From positions 1-23,804 of the forward strand of contig JAPLTI010000163.1 of the NCBI GenBank assembly GCA_026398285.1: a stretch of DNA of 23,804 nt, read 5' to 3'. The notes below the pieces were generated by a model. The model was not told the origin of the DNA. It did no database searches and saw only the letters and a list, made by a program, of their open reading frames with translations. The position numbers and the translations under genes were made by a program. The DNA comes from Verrucomicrobiota bacterium (lineage in GTDB: Bacteria > Verrucomicrobiota > Verrucomicrobiia > Chthoniobacterales > Terrimicrobiaceae). Positions 1-10,286 of this stretch are shown piece by piece; the stretch's first letter is position 1, and the number at the start of each line of letters is the position of its first letter.

Positions 1-2289
<2,289 letters not shown>

Positions 2290-2301
2290 TCATTCCACAA
2301 C

Positions 2302-2400
2302 TCGCGCGGCAGCGCGCTTCGTTCCCCAAGGTAGGGATGGCGCGCCGCCGCCGTCCCACTTTCGCGGCGTGAGCCGCCTTTGCATCTACAGACGTCGCAG
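2302..2400. repeat. GC-rich palindromic intergenic repeat in the 443-bp secA-GH35 gap
   Basis: A 21-bp word at 2302-2322 (core CGCGCGGCAGCGCGCTTCGT) recurs exactly at 18496-18516, and in both places it is followed within a few bases by CCCAAGGTAGGG (2325-2336 and 18520-18531). A small palindrome follows here, CGCGGC-gtga-GCCGC near 2365-2380. This resembles REP/BIME-type intergenic repeats. The rest of 2290-2732 holds no convincing gene: its short open frames lack family resemblance and ribosome binding sites. The word GGAGG at its end (2720-2724) serves the next gene. Confidence 0.6.
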
Positions 2401-2732
2401 CTTTCTCGGCAATTCTGACGAATCACTGTTCGCACCATCCTCCGCAGTAGCTCCAATTCCCGAGCCCTCCCTCCGTGCTCTCCGTGCACTTTGACTCGCT
2501 CGCTCCCGCTCGGCTCGCCCTCCGGGCCAACCTACGGTTGCTCTATCTCAAAGGCCCCGCCTTTTCGATTGTGGTTAAATTTTCTCATCCACCATTTGAA
2601 CAAACCCCACGCAAATTTGTCCAACCACATAAGCAGGCAACCCCACCCCAAACTGCTCGCCAAAAGATCAACATGAATCCTTAGAGCCCCACTCCACTCA
2701 ACCCCCCACAACACACTCCGGAGGTCCGTGCC

Positions 2733-5066
2733 ATGATAACGAATGTTTTCAAATCGGTCTCATATGCGGGAATCAGCATGACTCTCACATTGACCACACC
2801 ACTGGAGGTCGATACCCACACGGTCACGGTCCACACCCCCGAGCCTCCGCTCTCAGGCTACTTCAAACTCGGCACCACGCGGAATCCAGCGGGGGATGAA
2901 ATCTCGATCGACAGTCACAGCCTGCTCTTCAACGGCAAGCCTTGGTTCCCCATCATGGGCGAGATTCATTTTTCCCGGTATCCCCGTGCCGAGTGGCGTG
3001 AGGCGCTGGAGAAAATGAAAAACGGCGGAATCAAAATCGTTTCGACCTATGTTTTTTGGAACCACCACGAAGAGGTCGAGGGCGAGTGGCATTGGGAGGG
3101 ACAAAAAGACCTGCGGGCTTTTCTTGAGACCTGCCGCGAGGTCGGTTTGCTCGCCATCGTGCGTGCCGGGCCGTGGTGCAACGGGGAAGTGCGCTACGGC
3201 GGCTTCCCAGATTGGGTGGAGAAAAGCACGCGCTGGGCGCCGCCAGCCCGCTGGGGCCTGCGCCCCGAGCATCCCGAGTATCACGAAGCCGTCAGGCGGC
3301 TCTACACCCACATCGGCGAGCAAATGCGCGGCCTGCTCTGGAAGGACGGCGGTCCCGTCGTGGGCATCCAGCTCGACAACGAGTATTCAGGCCCCTCGCG
3401 CTACCTTCTTGGCCTGAAAAATCTGGCGCTCGAGGTCGGCATGGATGTGCCCCTTTATACAAAAACCGGCTGGCCCCGCATGGAAGATCCCATGCCGCTG
3501 GGCGAGATGATTCCCTTCTACGGCGCCTATCCCGATGCCGCATGGGAGGGCACGGTCGAGAAGTCAGAGAGCCTTCTTTACAACTACATCTTTCGCAAGC
3601 AGCGCATCGACGAATCGATCGCGAGTGATGTCAACACCGTGCGTGGTGGCGAGGACGAGTCGAGCCGTGCGCAGTATCCCTTCCTCACAGCCGAAACCGG
3701 CGGCGGCATGTTCGTCTCATACCACCGGCGAAACAAGGTGGAGCCCCGTGATGTCGCATCCCTCGCCCTCTGCCAGGTCGGCAGCGGCTGTGTGGGCATC
3801 GGCTACTACATGTATCACGGCGGCGAGAATCCCGAGGGACGCCTCACCACGCTGCACAAATCGAATGAAATCGGCGATGTCTTCGACACACCCATCAAAT
3901 CCTACGACTTCCAAGCGCCCATCGGCCAATACGGCCAGATCCGCCCGCACTACCATTGGCTGCGGCGCTTGAATTTTTTCATGGAGGACTTCGGAACCGA
4001 GTTGTCCCGCATGCCGGCCTTCCTCCCCGGCCGCGAGGAAATGGACTTCTCGAATCCCGCACACCTGCGTTGGAGCGTGCGCTCGGATGGCCGCTCCGGA
4101 TTTCTCTTCGTGAACAACTACCAAAGGCTCGAACACATGCCGGGCAAGCCGAACACCCAATTCCGCATCGATCTTCCCGTCGGCAGCCTCACCATTCCAA
4201 GCAAGCCCACCACGATTCCAGCGGATTCCTTTTTCCACTGGCCCTTCAATATCGACCTCAATGGCGTGAAGCTCATCTACGCAACCGCCCAGCCCATTCG
4301 CCGCACACTCGATCCCGATGGCGGCCTCACAATCGTCTTCGCCGAGGTCCCCGGCATGAACGCCGAGTTTGCGTTCGACCCCGCAACCATCCAAGCCCCG
4401 CTTCGCCGCGAGCCGCTCATTTTCAGCGGCGTCCAAGCAAGCCGCAGCCCCGCCATCCGCGTGTCGGGAAAAAACGGCCGCGAAGTCAGGATCATCCTGC
4501 TCAGCGAAGCCGACTCTCTGGCCCTCGCCCCGAAAGCCAGCGACGGCCATCTCGCCTTCGACACGGAACCCAAAGTGCGCTCCGTTTCCGTCGTTCTGGA
4601 ACTCCTCGAAAACCCGAAAGCCCTCCGCTCCTGGAAATCCAAAGATCCCGAATTCGCCCTGCCTGTCTCACCCGGAAAAAACGATTTCCACTCCGCAGCC
4701 GTTTGGAGGGTAAAACTCCCCGCCGACTTGGACATGGCATCAAACCCCATCCTCCGCATCCGCTACACAGGCGATGTTGCCCGCCTCACCCTCAACGGCC
4801 GCCTGCTCAACGACGACTTCTACAACGGCTCCACCTTCGAAATCGGCCTGCGCCGCCACGCCGCCGAACTCGCCTCCGGCGACCTCCGACTCGAAATCCT
4901 CCCCCTCCAAAAAGACATGCCCGTCTACTTCGAACCCAAACACCGCCCCGAATTCAACGCCGACGGCACCGCCCTCCGCATCGACCACGCCGAAATCCAA
5001 TACACCGAACCCCAAACCCCCACCCAGCTCGCAGCCAACAACCCCGCACCCTCCGGCTTCGAGTAA
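2733..5066 (+). CDS. GH35-family beta-galactosidase-type glycosidase
   Basis: Predicted to hydrolyse terminal beta-galactosyl (or related) residues from glycans. The 777-residue product opens its catalytic barrel with GEIHFSRYPRAEWREALEK (about residue 76), followed by the family signature around AGPWCNGEVRYGGFPDW. The acid/base is E217 in GIQLDNEYSG and the probable nucleophile is E321 in LTAETGGG, both as expected for GH35. The C-terminal part (from about residue 600) is beta-rich and looks like the jelly-roll/galactose-binding domains usual in the family. The start at 2733 is supported by GGAGG eight bases upstream; a second Met at residue 17 is possible. No clear signal peptide is seen, so it is probably cytoplasmic, or exported by a route I cannot see. 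It stands alone, with no transporter or regulator beside it. The exact sugar specificity cannot be read from the sequence. Confidence 0.9.
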   Translation: MITNVFKSVSYAGISMTLTLTTPLEVDTHTVTVHTPEPPLSGYFKLGTTRNPAGDEISIDSHSLLFNGKPWFPIMGEIHFSRYPRAEWREALEKMKNGGIKIVSTYVFWNHHEEVEGEWHWEGQKDLRAFLETCREVGLLAIVRAGPWCNGEVRYGGFPDWVEKSTRWAPPARWGLRPEHPEYHEAVRRLYTHIGEQMRGLLWKDGGPVVGIQLDNEYSGPSRYLLGLKNLALEVGMDVPLYTKTGWPRMEDPMPLGEMIPFYGAYPDAAWEGTVEKSESLLYNYIFRKQRIDESIASDVNTVRGGEDESSRAQYPFLTAETGGGMFVSYHRRNKVEPRDVASLALCQVGSGCVGIGYYMYHGGENPEGRLTTLHKSNEIGDVFDTPIKSYDFQAPIGQYGQIRPHYHWLRRLNFFMEDFGTELSRMPAFLPGREEMDFSNPAHLRWSVRSDGRSGFLFVNNYQRLEHMPGKPNTQFRIDLPVGSLTIPSKPTTIPADSFFHWPFNIDLNGVKLIYATAQPIRRTLDPDGGLTIVFAEVPGMNAEFAFDPATIQAPLRREPLIFSGVQASRSPAIRVSGKNGREVRIILLSEADSLALAPKASDGHLAFDTEPKVRSVSVVLELLENPKALRSWKSKDPEFALPVSPGKNDFHSAAVWRVKLPADLDMASNPILRIRYTGDVARLTLNGRLLNDDFYNGSTFEIGLRRHAAELASGDLRLEILPLQKDMPVYFEPKHRPEFNADGTALRIDHAEIQYTEPQTPTQLAANNPAPSGFE

Positions 5067-5257
5067 AAGCCCCAAGCCCATCCGGCATCTCAAAAAGCAC
5101 GCTTCAGGCGGTTTTTTTACGGCACCTTGATGTTAATAAGCGTGCAATAAAGATAAAAAATGCTTGAATAGCATTAGAAAATGATAAATTTTAATAAATG
5201 TCAGACGCTCAAATTTGTTGCATGGCATAGAATCTGCTGTGTTCGTGCGCACACTCA

Positions 5258-6922
5258 ATGGTATCGATTAATACAAATATTGCGGCAAATATTGCCGCCC
5301 GGAATATATACGATACCAAAAGCGATCTCGAGGGTAGCTTGAGTAAACTTTCAAGCGGATCGCGTATCGTAAAATCAAGTGATGATGCCGGTGGTATGGC
5401 GGTTTCCATGAAAATGGATGCCCAAGAACTCCAACTCTCTGCATTGGAGAAAAACTTAACCAATAGTTTGTCGTTGTTAGAGACTCAAGAAGGAGCACTT
5501 CGAATTTTATCCCAAATTTTGTCCCGCATCAGCGAATTAGAGGCTCTCAAAGTTGATGTCACTAAAAACAAAGGTGATATAGAAAACTACGATAAAGAAA
5601 TCAAAAATCTCCAATCAGAAATTGTTAAGATTCGCGAGGAAAAGTTTAATGGCGTTAGGCTTTTTTCATCTACCAATACAGCGGATTCGATGGAAGTTGA
5701 TGGTTTTCCATTAAATGATAATGTTGTTGAAATAATACGCCCTCCATTGGGACAATTTACAACTGAGACTCGCACTTTTAATCGCATCCGCGAGTCATCT
5801 AATTTAAACTCTTTTGACACGCATTGTTTGTCCGATATTGCTAGAAATTTTTTATTTCACAACGATAATAGTCTTGTTAATAATTTAGGTTCTGTTCCAT
5901 CCGGAAATTCAAGTGTTACTTTTGGAGAAAATGCCCTTACTCGAAATGATGATGGCTCATCATCAGCAATAGACATTACCTCAATATTTGGTTCCTCTGG
6001 AATAAACTTCAATGGAGTTAATTATACTCAAATTTATGTAAATAATAATGGCAATATTACATTTGGCTCGCCTTTATCAACTTTTACTCCATCAACTATC
6101 GCTTCTGGTAGTGGAATCCCCATTATAGCGCCATTTTGGGCAGATGTTGACACGAGAGAGCCAATTAATCCTAGTCCCAGCCCTGGAGGTAATTCTACTG
6201 GGTCGAATCTTACTTACTACGACTTGGATGTAGAAAATGCTGTGCTTACGATTACATGGGATGATGTTAGATTTTACAACAACACAAATGCAGGAACCAA
6301 TCCAAATAATGTAAGCAACTCATTTCAACTCCAAATTATGAATAATTGCAATGGTAATGCAATTATTGTATTTAGATATGAAAATATTGATTGGACAGCA
6401 GGGCAGGCTAGCAACAGTGATGTTTATGGCCTAGGAGGAACACCGGCTAGAGCAGGTTTTAACAATGGTGCAGTAGCGCTTGAATTACCGCAATCCGGAA
6501 ACCAAGATCAGATGCTGGAGCTTGAATCTTCTCAACCTAACGTGGGTTATAACTCAGGGCGGCCTGGTGTGTTTATTTTTCAACTTTCAAATGGGCAAAT
6601 CACCCCTCCGATTGATGAGACTGTAATTGAAACTGTTACAGAAACCGTTACGACGTGGCATTCATATGTATCATTGGAAGAACTTTCCGACTACACTGCT
6701 CAAAATGGTGCATCGCAATCTGCAATCCGGAACCTTGTCGATTCTGTAAAAATCAATCGTCAAAATCTTAATACGGCGAGCAGTAGAATCAAAGATGTGG
6801 ATATCGCCTCCGAAACTTCTAAACTTTCAAGCCTCAAAGTTATTCAAGAAGCTGGAGTAGCAATGCTTTCTCAAGCTAACATTAGCCAGCAAAGTATTCT
6901 CCGCCTCTTACAAATCACGTAA
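5258..6922 (+). CDS. Flagellin with an inserted nidogen-like (NIDO) domain
   Basis: Structural subunit of the flagellar filament, 554 residues. Residues 1-140 are a canonical flagellin N-domain: INTNIAANIAARN, the LSSGSRIVKSSDDAGG motif at 31-46, then coiled-coil helices. Residues 485-554 are the matching C-domain, with ASSRIKDVDIASETS and MLSQANISQQSILRLLQ. The variable region normally exposed on the filament surface is replaced by about 220 residues (roughly 220-442) resembling a NIDO domain: YVNNNGNITFGSPLSTF, IAPFWADVDTR, LTITWDDVRFY, GTPARAGFN and PGVFIFQL. The gene is much poorer in G+C than its neighbours (20 of 60 bases at 5701-5760, against 46 of 60 in secA at 1261-1320). No Shine-Dalgarno precedes the ATG; the 190-bp upstream region is AT-rich. 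No other flagellar gene is in the window. Both ends are intact, so export and assembly are plausible. The NIDO call is from memory of the family. Confidence 0.88.
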   Translation: MVSINTNIAANIAARNIYDTKSDLEGSLSKLSSGSRIVKSSDDAGGMAVSMKMDAQELQLSALEKNLTNSLSLLETQEGALRILSQILSRISELEALKVDVTKNKGDIENYDKEIKNLQSEIVKIREEKFNGVRLFSSTNTADSMEVDGFPLNDNVVEIIRPPLGQFTTETRTFNRIRESSNLNSFDTHCLSDIARNFLFHNDNSLVNNLGSVPSGNSSVTFGENALTRNDDGSSSAIDITSIFGSSGINFNGVNYTQIYVNNNGNITFGSPLSTFTPSTIASGSGIPIIAPFWADVDTREPINPSPSPGGNSTGSNLTYYDLDVENAVLTITWDDVRFYNNTNAGTNPNNVSNSFQLQIMNNCNGNAIIVFRYENIDWTAGQASNSDVYGLGGTPARAGFNNGAVALELPQSGNQDQMLELESSQPNVGYNSGRPGVFIFQLSNGQITPPIDETVIETVTETVTTWHSYVSLEELSDYTAQNGASQSAIRNLVDSVKINRQNLNTASSRIKDVDIASETSKLSSLKVIQEAGVAMLSQANISQQSILRLLQIT

Positions 6923-6949
6923 AACGTCTATTAAAAGTGTATTGTTTGC

Positions 6950-7390
6950 TATACAGCTGAACATTATTCTTAGCCATCACCTCGCGGGCACGCTTGATTT
7001 TTTCCAGAATGCGCTTTCTTTCCGTCTTCCACTCGTAGATTTTGGCTCGAGATTTCGCTCGGCCAGATAGTCGGTGAAAGCATTGACCAGTTCTTGAATG
7101 CTTTCAAAACTTCCCTCGCGAATGCAATCTTGTGTGATGTCTCGAAACAATCTTTCCACCGGATTTCTACATGAGGAGGAGGTCGGTGTAAAGTGTGGGA
7201 CAATCCTTTCTTGGCCGTGTTTTTTGCTCGGCGCAGTTCCGGCGATCTATCCAAGAGCCCACCTTTTTGTGTTTGTGGGTGCAGTAGTTGTCGATGATCA
7301 AAGAGAATACCCGAATGACGACCACTTCTCCCTTCCCAACAGCCGCGCCCGGTTTTTGCGGAGGCCTCCCATGAAACAGTCGCACGATAC
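6950..7390 (-). pseudogene. Degenerate IS630-type transposase, C-terminal part only
   Basis: Remnant of a DDE transposase reading right to left. The piece with LIIDNYCTHKHKKV carries the second catalytic Asp region. It continues after a frameshift (near 7200) into FTPTSSSCRNPVERLFRDIT, which holds the third acidic residue, then IREGSFESIQELVNAFTDYLAERNLEPK. A second frameshift near 7040 leads to YEWKTERKRILEKIKRAREV. The N-terminal half is absent. At least two frameshifts and the missing DNA-binding and first-Asp regions make it inactive. It belongs to a different IS630 subgroup from the element at 7818-10283, and its ends cannot be placed precisely. Its 3' end reaches almost to the flagellin stop codon, so an insertion here may have shaped the flagellin's downstream flank. 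Confidence 0.75.
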
Positions 7391-7437
7391 GCCTTAATTT
7401 TATTGCTCCTCCTCACCGGCCAATCTTAATTTTCGCC

Positions 7438-7817
7438 ATGTCCAAAAAAGCCGAGAATAACCTGCTCAAAAATATCGCTGTCATTGCCGGAATCCTAATC
7501 GTGTTTGTTGTAATAATCCGGGCGGCCTTGACTCCGCTTTATCAGGAGGTCGGGCAAACGGAGCGCATTCAGCAGCAACAACTCGCGCAGAACGCAAGCA
7601 GTAACAACGGCAGTGGTTCTGGCGGCAGTTATTCGAACGGAAACGGCGCCTCCGATGAAAATGTCAACATCAACCTCGGCGGGTTCGGGGGCTTGTTCAA
7701 TTGGGCGCTCGGATGGGCTTGGGGTGGACCGGGTTGGTATCGCGGCCCTGACTATGGCTGGTGGGGGGCAAATGTGTGGAATGGCTGGAGAAACTCGTGG
7801 GGCGGCGGCGGGAATAA
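7438..7817 (+). pseudogene. 5' half of an interrupted gene: small membrane-anchored Gly/Trp/Asn-rich protein
   Basis: The protein starts MSKKAENNLLKN, then has a single strongly hydrophobic segment (about residues 12-31, IAVIAGILIVFVVIIRAAL). After it come a Gln/Asn/Ser/Gly linker and a Gly/Trp-rich region containing GWAWGGPGWYRGPDYGWWG. It was probably anchored in the membrane with an extracytoplasmic low-complexity tail; I recognise no family. The reading frame now ends at 7833, inside the left inverted repeat of an IS630-family element, so about five residues are IS-derived. Joining to 10287-10503 gives one frame of about 198 residues ending in an Asn/Arg/Gly-rich tail. The truncated 131-residue product might still be made. 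No Shine-Dalgarno is visible before 7438. Confidence 0.75.
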
Positions 7818-7846
7818 TACCAATGTCTGCTAAAAAATAGACTTTA
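7817..7846 (+). repeat. Left terminal inverted repeat of the IS630-family element
   Basis: The 30 bases here match the reverse complement of 10255-10284 at 25 positions, beginning ATACCAATGT and ending AATAGACTTTA. The outermost one to three bases may belong to the target rather than to the element. Confidence 0.85.
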
Positions 7847-7879
7847 CAAGGTGCGGGCTTTGCTTGATATTGGGTTCGT

Positions 7880-8227
7880 ATGAGAACACTACCGAAGCTT
7901 GGAGAGGAAATTGTGGAGCAAATCGACGCGGCGTGGAAACTTCCGCAACCTGATTGGGCGCGCAAGCGCCTATTGGTGGTTCGGATGATTGCGCAGCATG
8001 AACACACGGTGGCTGAAATTATGAAAGTCGTTGGTGTCTGTCGGCAAACGGTCTTCACCTATCGCGACAAGGTAATGAGCGAAGGGGTTGAGGGTTTGCT
8101 CAAGCGGGATTGGAATGGAGCACGCAAACCTGCCGTGCGAGGAACTGTGGCTGAAGAGTTTTTGGAGCGACTCGGGGAAGGGAAGTTCCGGCAAGCACGG
8201 GACGCGCAGTCGTGGATCAAGAAAAGA
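7880..8227 (+). pseudogene. IS630 transposase, N-terminal half (DNA-binding part)
   Basis: 116 codons from MRTLPKLGEE to SWIKKR, with a helix-turn-helix around residues 30-65 (RMIAQHEHTVAEIMKVVGVC) followed by a second helical segment, as in IS630 N-terminal domains. The frame runs ten codons into the ISL3 element's left end and stops at 8260. Removing the ISL3 element and one copy of its 8-bp target duplication joins this half in frame to 9553-10257, giving a full transposase of about 350 residues, the normal family length. As it stands it lacks all catalytic residues. Confidence 0.88.
8220..8227 (+). repeat. 8-bp target-site duplication of the ISL3 element (left copy)
   Basis: AGAAAAGA occurs here and again at 9545-9552, directly abutting the two inverted repeats. 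Eight bases is the duplication length known for ISL3-family elements. Confidence 0.92.
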
Positions 8228-8253
8228 GGTTCTTCGTCATTTTCAGTGGGAGG
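8228..8253 (+). repeat. Left 26-bp inverted repeat of the ISL3 element
   Basis: Perfect reverse complement of 9519-9544. It contains GGGAGGAG-like purine sequence that lies about 15 bases before the transposase start. Confidence 0.93.
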
Positions 8254-8269
8254 AGCGTAAGAATATAGG

Positions 8270-9529
8270 ATGAAAACCGAAAAGCTATTTCACGAGTTGC
8301 TGGGCTTGGGAATGAACTGGGAGGTTCAGGAGTGTGAATTTGACCATATTCAAGGAGTGGTTCGAATAAAGATCGCGGAGACGGCGCACCTCTGGGAAAT
8401 GGAGCGCAGTCCTGGAGAGGGAGCTAAAGCCAAGCTCTATGACCATACGGAAGAGTTGGTTTGGAGACATCTCAATGTGTTTGAACATAGTTGCGAGATT
8501 CGATGCCGCTTACCGCGTGGACAATGCAGCAAGAGCGGAAAGGTTTATCGAATCACGCCGCCGTGGGAGGGATTGAGTAAGCATTTCACGAAAGCTTTTG
8601 AGGCATTTGCGCTTTTATTGATGCGGGAAATGCCTGTTCTGGCGGTGTCACGCATTGTGAAGGAAACCGACACGCGACTTTGGCGCATGCTCAAAGCCCA
8701 TGTTGCAGCGACTCATCCGCAAACCGACTGGAGCAACGCGGTGTGCGTGGGATGTGATGAAATGAGTGTGAGCAAAGGACATCGTTACATCACCGTATTT
8801 TGCGACATGATAGGCCGGAAAGTCCTCTTTGCCGCGAAAGGCAAAGACAAGAGCGTATGGGAGGCCTTTGCGCGGAGTTTGGAGGAACACCATGGGCATC
8901 CACGCCAAATACAAGAGGTGTCGATGGATATGAGTCCTGCCTACATCGCTGGGGTGAATGAAAACATCGGTTCCCAAGCGAAAGTGGTTTTTGACAAGTT
9001 TCATGTCGTGGCCACAGCAAGCAAGGCCGTGGATGAAACTCGCCGAGCGGAAGCACGCCAAAGTGCGAGTGCCCACAATGTTTTAAAGGAGAGCCGTTGG
9101 GTCTGGCTCAAAAATCCCGAGAACCTCACCGATAAGCAGAAGATCAAATTCAGGAGTCTGGAGAAGGAAAATCTGGCGACGGCGCGAGCTTACCAAATGC
9201 GTTTGAATCTCACAGAAATCTATAACATTCCTAACCAGTTTTTGGCGAAGAAGAGATTTATGGCGTGGTGTCGATGGGTGCGCCGTGTGTACAAAAAGTA
9301 TGCCAGCTTGATGTTTGCGAAGATGGTTTCCTGCGCAGGTATGATCGAGCGTCACCTTGAGGGCATCCTCGCCTATTGGAATCGGAAAACCACAAACGCC
9401 TTCTTGGAGGGACTCAACAGTGTCTTCTCTGCCGTAAAAAGGAAAGCCAGGGGTTACCGATCAACCGATAACCTCATTACCATGCTTTACTTCACCGCTG
9501 GCAAGCTAAGAATCCCTGCCTCCCACTGA
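8270..9529 (+). CDS. ISL3-family transposase
   Basis: DDE transposase of 419 residues that moves the surrounding element. The catalytic triad fits D163 (VGCDEMSVSKGHRY), D220 (VSMDMSPAYIAGV) and E380 (TTNAFLEGLNSVFSAVKRKA), all in standard ISL3 contexts; FDKFHVVATASKAVDETRR is another hallmark. ISL3 proteins usually begin with a Cys zinc finger. Here the expected first CxxC is replaced by RSPGEG (47-52) and the second reads QCSKSG (85-90) with only one Cys, so the finger looks lost, although HTH and catalytic regions are full length. The stop codon (9527-9529) lies inside the right inverted repeat. The gene is otherwise intact and may be active. Confidence 0.93.
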   Translation: MKTEKLFHELLGLGMNWEVQECEFDHIQGVVRIKIAETAHLWEMERSPGEGAKAKLYDHTEELVWRHLNVFEHSCEIRCRLPRGQCSKSGKVYRITPPWEGLSKHFTKAFEAFALLLMREMPVLAVSRIVKETDTRLWRMLKAHVAATHPQTDWSNAVCVGCDEMSVSKGHRYITVFCDMIGRKVLFAAKGKDKSVWEAFARSLEEHHGHPRQIQEVSMDMSPAYIAGVNENIGSQAKVVFDKFHVVATASKAVDETRRAEARQSASAHNVLKESRWVWLKNPENLTDKQKIKFRSLEKENLATARAYQMRLNLTEIYNIPNQFLAKKRFMAWCRWVRRVYKKYASLMFAKMVSCAGMIERHLEGILAYWNRKTTNAFLEGLNSVFSAVKRKARGYRSTDNLITMLYFTAGKLRIPASH

Positions 9530-9544
9530 AAATGACGAAGAACC
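9519..9544 (-). repeat. Right 26-bp inverted repeat of the ISL3 element
   Basis: Perfect reverse complement of 8228-8253. It contains the transposase stop codon TGA (9527-9529) and, two bases later, an ATG (9532) in frame with the downstream IS630 transposase half. Confidence 0.93.
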
Positions 9545-9552
9545 AGAAAAGA
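9545..9552 (+). repeat. 8-bp target-site duplication of the ISL3 element (right copy)
   Basis: AGAAAAGA, identical to 8220-8227. Confidence 0.92.
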
Positions 9553-10257
9553 ACACGCAAGACTCTGACCGAAAGTGGAGTGAGGCAAATGATCCGGCGT
9601 TTGGGAGGAAAGTTAAAAGTGCCACGCAAAAGCCATGTGAAAAAAGATGCGAAAGCCGCAGAAGCATTTCGCATCGAGTTGAGCGACAAGATTGCCAATG
9701 TTGTGGGAGAAAATCCTCAAAAGCCTGTGCGCATTTGGGTATTGGACGAGCATCGATACGGGCTTTTGCCTGTGATTCGCAGAGTATGGGCCAGGCGCGG
9801 AGTGCGGGTTCATGCGCCATACAAGACAAATTACAAGTGGGGATATTTGCATGAGGCATTGGAAGTCGATGGCAGGCACTCGGCGGAACTGCTCTTTACG
9901 CCAATGATCAATCAGGATGTGCATGCGGTCTTTTTGAAGCAAATTTCTGAAAGCGATCCGCAATCCATACATGTGGTGATTATGGACCAAGCCGGGTTCC
10001 ACATGAAAAGCGGGGATGAACGCATGCCATCAAATGTGGAAATATTGCCATTGCCGCCATACTGTCCGGAACTCAATCCTGCCGAGTGGTTTGGTCGAGT
10101 CGTGAAGGCACCAACAGCAAACCGAATTTATGAGAGTTTGGAACAACTTGAGGACCACCTGATAGCAGTAGCCAAGCAGTGGAGCTCTCCCGACAAAGTA
10201 GCAAGTTTGATTCACAAATGGATGCGTGATCAAGTAAACGCTATCGCCACGACCTAA
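9553..10257 (+). pseudogene. IS630 transposase, C-terminal catalytic half
   Basis: Catalytic DDE domain of the interrupted IS630 transposase. Numbered from the ATG at 9532, the triad is D72 (IWVLDEHRYGLLP), D152 (VVIMDQAGFHMKS) and E185 (PPYCPELNPAEWFGR), all in usual IS630 contexts, so the protein was probably functional before being split. The present open frame begins at 9532 inside the right inverted repeat of the ISL3 element, giving 241 residues with a seven-residue IS-derived start. It ends at TAA 10255-10257, the inner edge of the right inverted repeat. Without the N-terminal helix-turn-helix it should not transpose its own element, although the isolated domain may be expressed. Confidence 0.88.
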
Positions 10258-10284
10258 AGTCTATTAGCTAACAAACATTGGTAT
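10255..10284 (-). repeat. Right terminal inverted repeat of the IS630-family element
   Basis: Reverse complement matches 7817-7846 at 25 of 30 positions. It overlaps the transposase stop codon. Confidence 0.85.
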
Positions 10285-10286
10285 AA

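Larger units (their letters stand above)
8228..9544 (+). mobile_element. Complete ISL3-family insertion sequence, 1317 bp
   Basis: It is bounded by perfect 26-bp inverted repeats (8228-8253 and 9519-9544, starting GGTTCTTCGTCATTTTCAG) and flanked by the 8-bp duplication AGAAAAGA (8220-8227 and 9545-9552). It carries one transposase gene on the plus strand. It lies inside the transposase gene of an older IS630-family element. Perfect ends and duplication argue for a recent insertion. Confidence 0.95.
7818..10283 (+). mobile_element. IS630-family insertion sequence, itself split by an ISL3-family element
   Basis: The element has about 30-bp inverted ends (7817-7846 and 10255-10284) and one transposase gene now in two halves (7880-8227 and 9553-10257). 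It sits inside the Gly/Trp-rich protein gene. The edge can be read in three ways. TA flanks both ends (7818-7819 and 10282-10283), the usual IS630 duplication. AT also flanks both (7817-7818 and 10283-10284). TAA flanks both (7815-7817 and 10284-10286). Only the AT or TAA readings restore the host gene's frame on excision; with TA the host frame is off by one, so a later indel would be needed. Without the 1325 bp added by the ISL3 insertion the element would be about 1.1 kb, normal for the family. Confidence 0.88.

Noticed and set aside
2475..2684. Short frames in the secA-GH35 gap as small genes
   Set aside because: No start signal, no recognisable composition or motif, and several overlapping frames are equally open.
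5080..5125. Possible terminator after the GH35 gene (AAAAAGC ... GGCGGTTTTTTT)
   Set aside because: The T-run is there but the arms do not pair well enough to form a convincing stem.
5223..5238. TGGCATAGAATCTGCT resembles a sigma-54 -24/-12 promoter before the flagellin gene
   Set aside because: Spacing of GG and GC fits, but two consensus bases differ, and the implied start (~5249) leaves only about nine bases before the ATG with no ribosome binding site.
5764..6922. The flagellin gene as two genes (separate flagellin and NIDO protein)
   Set aside because: One uninterrupted frame joins both flagellin ends to the middle domain, and the C-terminal flagellin domain has no start of its own.
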